NCBI RefSeq assembly: GCF_031834595.1
Contig: NZ_CP115541.1
Location: 4,334,501 to 4,398,500 of the forward strand
DNA from: Stenotrophomonas oahuensis
Lineage (GTDB): Bacteria; Pseudomonadota; Gammaproteobacteria; Xanthomonadales; Xanthomonadaceae
DNA length: 64,000 nucleotides
Direction: 5' to 3'
Shown here: piece after piece, positions 7,393 to 14,544 of the stretch
Layout: the number at the start of each line of letters is the position of its first letter
Numbering within the stretch: the stretch's first letter is position 1
Translations under genes and position numbers: made by a program
The notes under the pieces: generated by a model
Told to the model about the DNA's origin: nothing
Seen by the model: only the letters and a program-made list of their open reading frames with translations
The model's database searches: none

Positions 7393-9849
7393 TCAGGCAA
7401 ACAGATACAGGGAGTCCCTGACACCCTCAAGGTTGAGGTTTCCGACTGGGGGCAGCTCAGGAATCTTCTCGATCAAGTCCGGGTGGTCCTTCAGTTGTTC
7501 GATCAGCTCGTCCCGCATGTCGGCCAGCAGGTTGCCGGCGTACTGTTCAATGAACGCCTCGCGGATCACCGCGTGCAGCATGTCGGTGTCCGCCGCGTGG
7601 GTGCCGAAGGAGTCATGGATCACCGCGAGGGCGGTTAGGCCGTTCTCCTTCCCCCACAGCGCGGTCCGCATCAGGTGTGCACCGTCCAGGCTGTGAACGT
7701 AGTTCGGGGCCACGCTGCTTGCCTGCTTCCGACCGTCGATCTTGTCGGTGTCGGTGACGAGGGTCAGGGTGACGCGCTTGCCGTCCACAAACGTCTCGAT
7801 GCGCTGGCCCTCTTCGACCCAATACGCCTGACGCACCGGCAGACCCATTGGGGTCGTCCAGCGCATCGGCTGATTGGTCGCTGAGATTACCTTGGAGGCG
7901 GACTGCACCCAGGTCATCGCGCCGCGAGCTGCGACCACGATTTCGCCCAGCGCTTCCCAAATCACGTCGGCGGCGTACACGGACGACTTGAACACGTGTG
8001 CGTCCTTGCCCAAGTAGTCCTCGCCCTCCCCCTTCACGGCCTTGGCAATCATCTTCGCCATGCCCAGCTTGGTGGCCGCGTAGCACAGCGTCATCGTCGG
8101 CTGCTTGGCGATGGACCGCTTGAACTTGCCGTTCCAGGCGACGCTGAACTCCGGCTGCTTCTCCAAGCGTCCGTCGGACAGCTCCTGGCCCTTGTTCGAC
8201 ACCTGGGTGTAGATATCGCCGGGCTTGTCCTGCGGCACGAGGTTCACCGCAGCGCCGCCCACCGGGTCGCGCAGCAGGGCCGAGAAGTGCTGAAGGCCAG
8301 AACAGGAACCGTCCATGTGGATCGGCAGACGGGACACGTGCCCTTCCCCGTTGTAGGTGTAGGACACGAACTCCATGCACGCCGCCAGTGCCGACACCGG
8401 GCTGTCTGCGGTCTCCCAAAAGCGCTCGCCGTCGCGCGGGTCCAGGCCGCTGTCCAGCAGCTTGTCCGCGTTCTCTTCGACCCACTTGATGCGGTCCGCG
8501 AAGGACACCTTATCTACACCGAACAGGTTGGCGATGTGGACCTTGAGCCAGTACGCGCCCCGGGCACCCAGCGGCTTGCCTTCGGCGAACTGCAAGAGAC
8601 CCTTGGCAACGTCGTCGCCCTGCGGGTTGAGGTAGGCGGCGAACGGATAGACGCGGCCCCGGAAGTCGAGGCTGTGCGGGAAGTAGATAGCCTCTTCCGG
8701 CGCGAACCGGTCGGCCACGTACAGCTTCTGTGCCATCTGCACGCGCTGGCTGGCCCGATGCTCGTTCTCTTCGTAGACGGCGGCAGCGGCCATCTTCCAT
8801 TCCTTCAGGGCTTCCTGCTGGTCCAGCGTGAGCTGGGCGACAGGGACACCTTCGGGTACATCATAGGGACGCGGCGGCAGGGGTTCGTCCCGGCGCTGAA
8901 CGAGGGCCGGCGAGTTCTCCTGCGCGTCCCACATATCGCGGATCACGTCGAGGACACGCGTATTGATCTGCCACGGGGTTGACTGGATGGCGTTGATGGA
9001 CTCGTAGACCTGGCTCAGGTCCGCGTTCTTCAGGTCGTCAAGGTACTCCCGGCTGTTGGTCCGGACGAGGCGCGGGTTCAGCACCTGGGTCACGTAGCCG
9101 CCGTGGTACGGCGAGGTCCAGTCACGCGGCGGGTGGACCATGGGGAGGTGGATCGGGCACAGCAAGGCGCACTTGGCGTGGGCCTTCTCCAGCTCGGCCA
9201 GATGCTCCGGGGTGAAGTGGAGCTTGATGGGGGTATTGGCGGACCCGTCGGTCATACGGGCCGCAACCACCATGCCGGTGGCCTCAATGAACAGGTCCAG
9301 CAGCTTCTTCCCCACCAGCAGCTTCTCCCGCTCGTCCCATGACACGGCGCGCTTGCCGTGCTTGGCGATCACGCGCTGGAAGACGGCGCTGCGGTGCCGG
9401 CCGCTGGTGGACTTCTTCAGTTGCTCCGAAACCTTGTGGAAGAGGCCGGGCTGGCTGTCAGCCATCAGCTTGATATCGAGGTGCGCCTGAATGGCGTTAC
9501 CGATGCTCAAGGCGACCGCCTGAAGCATCCGGGCATCCGCTGCGCCGTTGATGGCACACCGGGCGGTCAGGTAGGCCGCTTCCTCGGGGTCGATCCGGGC
9601 CACGTAAGGCAGCGCGTTATGACGCGGGCCGCTCTTACCGGTCTCGGCCTCTTCAATGAACTGGACGATGCGCTCGGCGGTCGGCAGGACGGCCTTCCGC
9701 AGCATGCTCACACCCGGGCGAGTCTCGGCTTCCTGCCCAGCTTCATGAGACTTCTCGTATGCCTGTGCACCGAGGGCCAGGGACTCAGCCTCCAGCTCCA
9801 CCTGCCGTGCGAACAGGGGGGTCTCACTTAGGTTGCTCTTAATGTTCAC
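7393..9849 (-). CDS. T7-like single-subunit DNA-directed RNA polymerase
   Basis: An 818-residue phage RNA polymerase (T7 gp1 is 883). Catalytic landmarks are clear: HMDGSCSGLQHFSALLRD carries the first catalytic Asp, AKQPTMTLCYAATKLG carries the Lys and Tyr of the nucleotide-binding helix, and AVIHDSFGTHAAD carries the second Asp. FPHSLDFRGRVYPFAAYLNP is the T7-type core block. It transcribes middle and late phage genes from phage-specific promoters. The start is GTG at 9849 (GTGAACATT), after TTAAGAGAAACC; I see no better ATG. It is the first gene at this end of the element and places the phage in the Autographiviridae-type group. Confidence 0.97.
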   Translation of the reverse strand: MNIKSNLSETPLFARQVELEAESLALGAQAYEKSHEAGQEAETRPGVSMLRKAVLPTAERIVQFIEEAETGKSGPRHNALPYVARIDPEEAAYLTARCAINGAADARMLQAVALSIGNAIQAHLDIKLMADSQPGLFHKVSEQLKKSTSGRHRSAVFQRVIAKHGKRAVSWDEREKLLVGKKLLDLFIEATGMVVAARMTDGSANTPIKLHFTPEHLAELEKAHAKCALLCPIHLPMVHPPRDWTSPYHGGYVTQVLNPRLVRTNSREYLDDLKNADLSQVYESINAIQSTPWQINTRVLDVIRDMWDAQENSPALVQRRDEPLPPRPYDVPEGVPVAQLTLDQQEALKEWKMAAAAVYEENEHRASQRVQMAQKLYVADRFAPEEAIYFPHSLDFRGRVYPFAAYLNPQGDDVAKGLLQFAEGKPLGARGAYWLKVHIANLFGVDKVSFADRIKWVEENADKLLDSGLDPRDGERFWETADSPVSALAACMEFVSYTYNGEGHVSRLPIHMDGSCSGLQHFSALLRDPVGGAAVNLVPQDKPGDIYTQVSNKGQELSDGRLEKQPEFSVAWNGKFKRSIAKQPTMTLCYAATKLGMAKMIAKAVKGEGEDYLGKDAHVFKSSVYAADVIWEALGEIVVAARGAMTWVQSASKVISATNQPMRWTTPMGLPVRQAYWVEEGQRIETFVDGKRVTLTLVTDTDKIDGRKQASSVAPNYVHSLDGAHLMRTALWGKENGLTALAVIHDSFGTHAADTDMLHAVIREAFIEQYAGNLLADMRDELIEQLKDHPDLIEKIPELPPVGNLNLEGVRDSLYLFA

Positions 9850-9881
9850 TTTAGGTTTCTCTTAAGGTTTAGGGCTTCGCC

Positions 9882-9936
9882 CGAGGGTGTGGGGTGAAAC
9901 GCAGAGGCCCCGTGGAAGTAGTTCCACTTGTGGAAG
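9882..9936 (-). promoter_or_regulatory. Repeated block, candidate phage RNA polymerase promoter (copy 2)
   Basis: Second copy of the 19-base block (9882-9900) and the 15-base near-palindrome (9922-9936), 32 bases upstream of the RNA polymerase start. No sigma70-like -35/-10 pair is obvious inside it. Copies flanking the polymerase gene fit autoregulated phage promoters or operators. Confidence 0.5.
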
Positions 9937-9962
9937 CTCCGGACAAAAAAAGGGCGAACCGG

Positions 9963-10044
9963 GTGTGCCAAACCGCTGGCACACTCAGCTCGCCTCAGAG
10001 GAAATGTGTGGCACACCGGCCGTTTTATGTGCCAGATGTGCCAC
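9963..10044. repeat. Five TGTGCCA heptamers in both orientations beside the att junction
   Basis: TGTGCCA occurs at 9964, 10028 and 10037 on the plus strand and its complement TGGCACA at 9977 and 10009. The first pair forms an 8-base perfect inverted repeat (GTGTGCCA/TGGCACAC) with a 6-base spacer. The array lies between the phage RNA polymerase gene and the tRNA-derived junction. Possible roles are integrase arm sites, a phage repressor operator or an excisionase site. Confidence 0.6.
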
Positions 10045-10087
10045 GGGGACTTACGCTATGTCATTGAACTGCCTAGCTTTAAAGAGG

Positions 10088-10110
10088 ATCGAGTCCCACC
10101 TTCGGCACCA
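10088..10110 (+). other. Probable prophage attachment site: 3' end of a tRNA-Leu gene
   Basis: The 23 bases ending in CTTCGGCACCA match the T-loop, T-stem 3' strand, acceptor 3' strand and encoded CCA of a leucine tRNA whose 5' end would be GCCGAAG. The upstream T-stem strand (AGAGG) does not pair with the downstream CCCAC, so this is only the 3' part, not a complete gene. It marks the right edge of the phage genes and is followed by an intrinsic terminator. This is what integration into the 3' end of a tRNA gene leaves at the distal junction; the intact tRNA should be at the other end of the prophage, left of this window. Confidence 0.75.
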
Positions 10111-10118
10111 TGGAAATG

Positions 10119-10151
10119 AAAAGGCCAGATCGAAAGATCTGGCCTTTTGTT
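10119..10151 (+). terminator. Intrinsic terminator after the tRNA-derived junction
   Basis: A 13-base perfect stem (AAAAGGCCAGATC/GATCTGGCCTTTT) with a GAAA loop and a following TGTTTTTC. It sits nine bases past the CCA and is probably the original terminator of the tRNA-Leu gene. Confidence 0.85.
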
Positions 10152-10201
10152 TTTCAATCCAGCCTCATTGGCCCGTAACGACCATCAACTTTCCTGCGAC
10201 G

Positions 10202-10411
10202 TCACTTACCGAAGATGTAACGCGTGCGAGCCTCCAGGGACCACTCACCCAGCATTCGATCACCCCCCTCCTGCACATGGCTGAGGGGGCGCGGTCCCTG
10301 GGTGATGTCACGGCCAGCTGCCCGCATCGCAGACTTGCTCAAAGACGGATCGTAAAGCACGCGGTGAACCGCTTCGGCCACCATCTGTCTTGTGCTTTTA
10401 CCTGCTGTCAT
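10202..10411 (-). CDS. Small conserved-looking protein, 69 aa
   Basis: A 69-residue basic protein (MTAGKSTRQMVAEAVHRVL, then SKSAMRAAGRDITQGPRPL). The pattern of a short helix followed by S-K-x-A-x-x-A-A-G-x-x-x-T-Q is reminiscent of a group of small proteins of unknown function often seen in proteobacterial accessory regions; this is a resemblance only. The ATG at 10411 follows GGAGAGTGCCG and overlaps the end of the membrane protein gene upstream by 14 bases, so the two are probably co-expressed. Confidence 0.55.
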   Translation of the reverse strand: MTAGKSTRQMVAEAVHRVLYDPSLSKSAMRAAGRDITQGPRPLSHVQEGGDRMLGEWSLEARTRYIFGK

Positions 10412-10904
10412 CGGCACTCTCCACCGCAGAATCCGTAACGATGCTAGCACCGATGCCAACTGGCGAACGATCGTTCAGGACAAGAAACGCGACCAGGAAA
10501 AGCAACGAACCGAACAAGATCGAGCTCGCAATGCCCCCGGCCACGCTCAATCCAAACTGCGGCCAGAACCGCCGCCCCTGACGTATTTCCCCCATCAGCG
10601 CAGAGTGCTCAACGTCCTTCCGGACCGATTCGGAAAACGCAGCCTGAACCAAATCTGCGTGGTTCTTCAGAATCGCCTCTGCAACACCCTGAGACCTGAC
10701 GAGTGCAGCCGCAGGCAGGGCCTCGTACCAGCCCCGAACCTCATCATCAGTTGCGCCCCGTCCCATGTGCTCGGCGTGATGCTTCATCCACTCAAACTTC
10801 TGCTCCTCAACTACCGCATATGTAAGGAGGCTGAGTAGCCAACTTCCAGGAAGGTCCTGCATCAACTGGTCGTAGATCTCTATCGAACCCGTGAACCGCG
10901 CCAT
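10398..10904 (-). CDS. Single-span membrane protein of unknown function, 168 aa
   Basis: A 168-residue protein with a soluble, helical N-terminal region (~115 residues, rich in charged residues: EEQKFEWMKHHAEHMGRG) and one strong membrane span near residues 120-148 (SSILFGSLLFLVAFLVL), ending in a short acidic tail. No family is recognised. It forms a two-gene unit with the 69-residue gene, directly next to the tRNA-Leu insertion site. Its GC content appears lower than that of the surrounding core genes, which fits an accessory gene. Confidence 0.6.
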   Translation of the reverse strand: MARFTGSIEIYDQLMQDLPGSWLLSLLTYAVVEEQKFEWMKHHAEHMGRGATDDEVRGWYEALPAAALVRSQGVAEAILKNHADLVQAAFSESVRKDVEHSALMGEIRQGRRFWPQFGLSVAGGIASSILFGSLLFLVAFLVLNDRSPVGIGASIVTDSAVESADDSR

Positions 10905-11041
10905 GGATACTCCCGAGATTGGATGAATCCATGGTTACACGCGCGAAGTCGGCATCGAAGCTGATCGACGCCGAACACAACGTCAGAGTTCCCGTACATC
11001 ACTGTAGGCAAAACGCTACGGCGTCAGTAGAAGAAACGAAA

Positions 11042-12022
11042 TCAACGCCTCCGCGCCACCACCGGCACACCCGCCTGCGCCGCCAGCGCACGTGACAGTT
11101 CCTGCGCTGGCAGGATGTTGAACAGGCGCGAGTAAAGCGCGGCCATGCGCCCCAGATCCCACACCCCGAAGCGGGCGCAGATGCCGGTCACGGTGTCGCC
11201 AGGGCGGGCACTGCGCAGCGCGCTGCGGATCGCATGCAGGCGCTCCACCACATAGAACTGGCGCGGGGCCATGCCGAAGGCGTCGCCGAACGCGCGGTTC
11301 AATGACCGCTGCGAAGCCCCCACCGCGAACGGAATGTCCGAGAACGGCACCTCGCCGCGCAGGCTGCGCTGGATGTGGTCAATTCCGCGGCGCACGATCT
11401 CCTTGCGCGGCAGCGGTGGCCGACCGCGCCGGCTGGCTGCAAGCGAGGGACACACCGGCAGCGGCCGGCACTGCAGCACCGCCGTAGTGATCTGTGCAGC
11501 AAAGGCCTGCTGGGCAGCCGGCTCGGCAAACGCCTCCGGGTTCTCTGCATGCACGTCGAAGGCGCGCTGGGTCAGCGCCACCACCTCGGCCACGGCCTGC
11601 GGGTTGGACCGCACATGCGTGGTCCGGTACAACGCCTGGGTATCCAGCCCCATCCGCACCGCCTGCCCCAGCACCCGCGCTTCCGCCAGGTCCACCCCGA
11701 GGAAGCGCGCCGGCACCCGGGTGAATCCCTGCATCTCCTGGCGCGGGGCCATCCAGATGTAGCCGTCGTCGCCGACCTGCTCGCCTTCCAGTTCGGTATC
11801 GCTGCCCGGCAGCGACAGGTACACACCAAAGCGGGCGGCGTGCAGCGCGCCACGATAGGTCACCGACGCACCATCCATGCCGTGCAGCACGCCGATATCG
11901 CCGATCTCCAGCGTACTCAATACCCAGGCCGCGTCGCTGCGCCCGGTAACCCGCATTTCTCCGTCAATTCCGTTGACCGCGTTTGAGTACGCCTCGAAGT
12001 CCGGAAAGGTCAAAGAAGGCAT
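11042..12022 (-). CDS. AraC-family transcriptional regulator
   Basis: A 326-residue regulator. The C-terminal ~100 residues carry the double helix-turn-helix of the AraC/XylS family (VPFSDIPFAVGASQRSLNRAF, FGMAPRQFYVVERL, VTGICARFGVWDLGRMAALYSRLF). The first ~200 residues form a sensor domain (FPDFEAYSNAVNGIDGEMR) of the kind found in regulators annotated as AraC with an N-terminal AraC_N-like domain. It likely controls a nearby or distant catabolic or stress function; no divergent target gene is adjacent. Start ATG at 12022 follows an AT-rich stretch. Confidence 0.88.
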   Translation of the reverse strand: MPSLTFPDFEAYSNAVNGIDGEMRVTGRSDAAWVLSTLEIGDIGVLHGMDGASVTYRGALHAARFGVYLSLPGSDTELEGEQVGDDGYIWMAPRQEMQGFTRVPARFLGVDLAEARVLGQAVRMGLDTQALYRTTHVRSNPQAVAEVVALTQRAFDVHAENPEAFAEPAAQQAFAAQITTAVLQCRPLPVCPSLAASRRGRPPLPRKEIVRRGIDHIQRSLRGEVPFSDIPFAVGASQRSLNRAFGDAFGMAPRQFYVVERLHAIRSALRSARPGDTVTGICARFGVWDLGRMAALYSRLFNILPAQELSRALAAQAGVPVVARRR

Positions 12023-12425
12023 TATTTATAATGAGTGGATAATGTTTGAAATTATGTGCGGAGCGGTCAGGAAAACTCACCAATCCTCACGCGGCCGCAT
12101 ACTCTACGCGGATTTGACACCGGTTGTGCACCGCCATTGGTAGGGGGTGAAAGGCCGCTTTTTTGGCGGTCTTTACGTAGCGAACCGCCTTCACCGCCCC
12201 TAAGAATGTGAACACCCTGCAGCACAACGAATGGACGGTGGGGGCTGTCCAAACGAAAGGTTGCAGGGTGTGTTTGTTTCGATCCGGGGGAAAATATCCG
12301 CATCGCGCGGTGTGGCCGCGGACTTAATAGAAAGACCGGTTCATCCGGCATGAGTCCGCAGTGCCGCCCGAACGGGGGTTGGGCACGGATTGTCCAAGGG
12401 GTGTTTTCGCATTACCTGCCGTACG
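12023..12425. other. 403-base intergenic stretch with large inverted repeats and a doubtful small ORF
   Basis: No secure gene lies here. There is an imperfect long inverted repeat between about 12151 (TAGGGGGTGAAAGGCC) and 12213 (GGCGGTGAAGGCGG on the other strand), then a second one built on ACACCCTGCA (about 12211) and TGCAGGGTGT (about 12263). A minus-strand frame, 12067-12303 or longer, encodes MRIFSPGSKQTHPATFRL and ends RRVCGRVRIGEFS; it overlaps both repeats and has no clear ribosome binding site. The stretch may encode a structured RNA or be a remnant of a mobile element. Confidence 0.4.
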
Positions 12426-12456
12426 AAAAGGGCCAGATTCCCGATCTGGCCCTTTT
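12426..12456 (-). terminator. Intrinsic terminator downstream of the chemoreceptor gene
   Basis: A 13-14 base stem (AAAAGGGCCAGAT with ATCTGGCCCTTTT) around a short TCCCG loop with T-runs on both strands, so it can act in both directions. It abuts the stop codon of the chemoreceptor gene. Confidence 0.85.
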
Positions 12457-12459
12457 CTC

Positions 12460-14313
12460 TTATACGAGTCGCAGCACCGGCTGCCCGGCCGCCGCAGGCT
12501 GTCGCGAACCCCGGCTGGCTCCGACGTCCACCTTGAACCCGGCCACGGTGTGCAGCAGTTCGGTGGACTGCTCTTCCATGCTGCGTGCGGCCGCCGAGGC
12601 CTCTTCCACCAGCGCGGCATTCTGCTGCGTGCCCTGGTCGATCTGGTCGACCACGATGTTCATCTGGCCCAGGCTGTCACTCTGCTGGCGCGCGGCGTCG
12701 CTGATCTCGCGGATCAGGTCGCTGACCCGTTTCACGTTGCCGACAATCTCGTCCATGGTGCGCCCGGCCCCCTCCACTTGTCCGGTGCCGATACCCACCT
12801 TGTCGACCGAGTCGCCGATCAACTGCTTGATCTCCTTGGCAGCGGTAGCCGAGCGCTGTGACAGCGACCGGATTTCCGAGGCCACCACGGCGAATCCGCG
12901 TCCATGCTCGCCTGCCCGCGCGGCTTCGACCGCCGCGTTGAGTGCCAGGATGTTGGTCTGGAAGGCGATACCGTCAATCACCCCGATGATGTCGACGATG
13001 CGCCGCGACGACTCGTTGATCAGCGCCATGGTGCTGACAACCTCGTGCACCACCTTGCCGCCCTGCGCGGCGACATCGACCGCACCACTGGCCAGCTGGC
13101 TGGCCTGGCGGGCGTTTTCGGCGGTGCTGCGCACGGTATCGGCCAGGTCCTTCATCGACACCGCGGTTTCTTCCAGCGAAGCCGCCTGCTGCTCGGTGCG
13201 CTGGGAAAGGTCGGCGTTGCCCTGGGCGATTTCGCTGGCGCCGAGTGCGATGGTATCGGCGGCGAATTTGATCTGGCCAATGATGCCGGCCATGGTCTCC
13301 ATCAGCGCATTGACGCCGTGGCACAGTTCGGCAATCGGTCCGGTCTTGTCGTCCGTGGCGATCTGGTGAGTGAGGTCGCCCGCCTGCGCGGCCGCGACCA
13401 CCTCGCGGGTCTGCGCCACCGCCGCCTGCAGGGCATTGGCATCGCGCACCTGGGCAGTCACATCCGTGGCGTACTTCACGACTTTGAAGGCGCGGCCGTT
13501 CATGTCCATGATCGGGTTGTACGAAGCCTGGATCCAGACCTCACGCCCGCCCTTGCCCAGCCGCCGGTACTGGCCGGCATCGTATTCGCCGCGACCCAGC
13601 TTTTCCCAGAACGCGCGGTACTCCGCGCTTTCCCGGTACGCCGGCTCGACGAACATGCTGTGGTGGCGGCCGCGTACTTCATCCAGGGTGTAACCGGTGG
13701 TGGCCAGGAAGTTCTCGTTGGCCCCCAGGATGCGGCCGTCCAGGCTGAACTCGATCACCGCCTGCGACTTGTTGATGGCCGCCAGCTGGCCGGCGAAATC
13801 GGCCGCCTGCATCTTCTGCGCGGTGATATCGGTGGCGAACTTCACCACCTTGTAGGCGCGCCCGTTGCTGTCGAACACCGGGTTGTAGGAGGCCTGGATC
13901 CAGATCTCACGCGCGCCTTTACCGAAGCGACGGTACTGCCCCGCATCGAACTCGCCACGCCCCAGCCGCTCCCAGAATGCACGGTACTCCGCACTCTGTG
14001 CCTGGACCGGGTCTACGAACATCGAATGGTGATGCCCCTGCACCTCCGCCAGCGTGTAGCCCAGCGTCTGCAGGAAATTGTCATTGGCGGTGAGAATGGT
14101 GCCGTCCAGGGCAAATTCGATCACCGCCTGGACCCGGTGCAACGCCGTCACCTGGGCTTCCAGTTCCTCGCGATGACGGGCTTGCGCCGCATCGTGATCC
14201 CGACGCACATCGCGACGGGCATGGAACAGTGCGCGCAGTCCGCGCCACGGGGAAGCTGGCAGCGCCACGGCACTGCGTTCGGTCAACGGCATCTGCATGC
14301 CAGAGATAAGCAT
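12460..14313 (-). CDS. Soluble PAS-PAS methyl-accepting chemotaxis protein
   Basis: A 617-residue chemoreceptor without any membrane segment. Two PAS domains (~60-165 and ~185-290) are near-duplicates of each other (both contain HHSMFV, EYRAFWE, GQYRR and WIQASYNP). A HAMP-like segment and the MCP signalling helix bundle follow, with the hairpin tip [20 protein letters not shown] and [15 protein letters not shown], which contact CheA/CheW. It probably senses an internal cue such as redox state or a bound ligand and feeds a chemotaxis array. The ATG at 14313 is chosen because GAGG lies ahead of it; a frame to 14358 has no such site. Confidence 0.92.
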   Translation of the reverse strand: MLISGMQMPLTERSAVALPASPWRGLRALFHARRDVRRDHDAAQARHREELEAQVTALHRVQAVIEFALDGTILTANDNFLQTLGYTLAEVQGHHHSMFVDPVQAQSAEYRAFWERLGRGEFDAGQYRRFGKGAREIWIQASYNPVFDSNGRAYKVVKFATDITAQKMQAADFAGQLAAINKSQAVIEFSLDGRILGANENFLATTGYTLDEVRGRHHSMFVEPAYRESAEYRAFWEKLGRGEYDAGQYRRLGKGGREVWIQASYNPIMDMNGRAFKVVKYATDVTAQVRDANALQAAVAQTREVVAAAQAGDLTHQIATDDKTGPIAELCHGVNALMETMAGIIGQIKFAADTIALGASEIAQGNADLSQRTEQQAASLEETAVSMKDLADTVRSTAENARQASQLASGAVDVAAQGGKVVHEVVSTMALINESSRRIVDIIGVIDGIAFQTNILALNAAVEAARAGEHGRGFAVVASEIRSLSQRSATAAKEIKQLIGDSVDKVGIGTGQVEGAGRTMDEIVGNVKRVSDLIREISDAARQQSDSLGQMNIVVDQIDQGTQQNAALVEEASAAARSMEEQSTELLHTVAGFKVDVGASRGSRQPAAAGQPVLRLV

Positions 14314-14544
14314 TTTTGCGATCCTCGATGTTCGGTTGGCGGATGGGCTACGAAACAACGCAGACGTCCGGGGGCAAACAACGACGTCACTCCAGCCAGC
14401 CCCATGTGGAGCAGGCGCAGAAGGGTATCGACTAACTTGAGATAACCTTTAGTAGAAACTCGCGTGATAATGAATAATTAATATCAAAACCAGGTCACAG
14501 TTTTATATCGCCCATTCATTCATGTGTAAATACCCGTCGGGGAT
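14314..14544 (-). promoter_or_regulatory. Intergenic region upstream of the chemoreceptor gene
   Basis: About 230 bases without a gene. The part near 14430-14520 is notably AT-rich (GATAATGAATAATTAATATC) against the high-GC background and probably contains the chemoreceptor promoter. I cannot fix a -35/-10 pair with confidence. Confidence 0.4.

Noticed and set aside
10078..10110. A complete tRNA gene at the phage edge
   Set aside because: Only the T-loop to CCA is present; the upstream T-stem strand does not pair and there is no anticodon arm. Treated as an att remnant.
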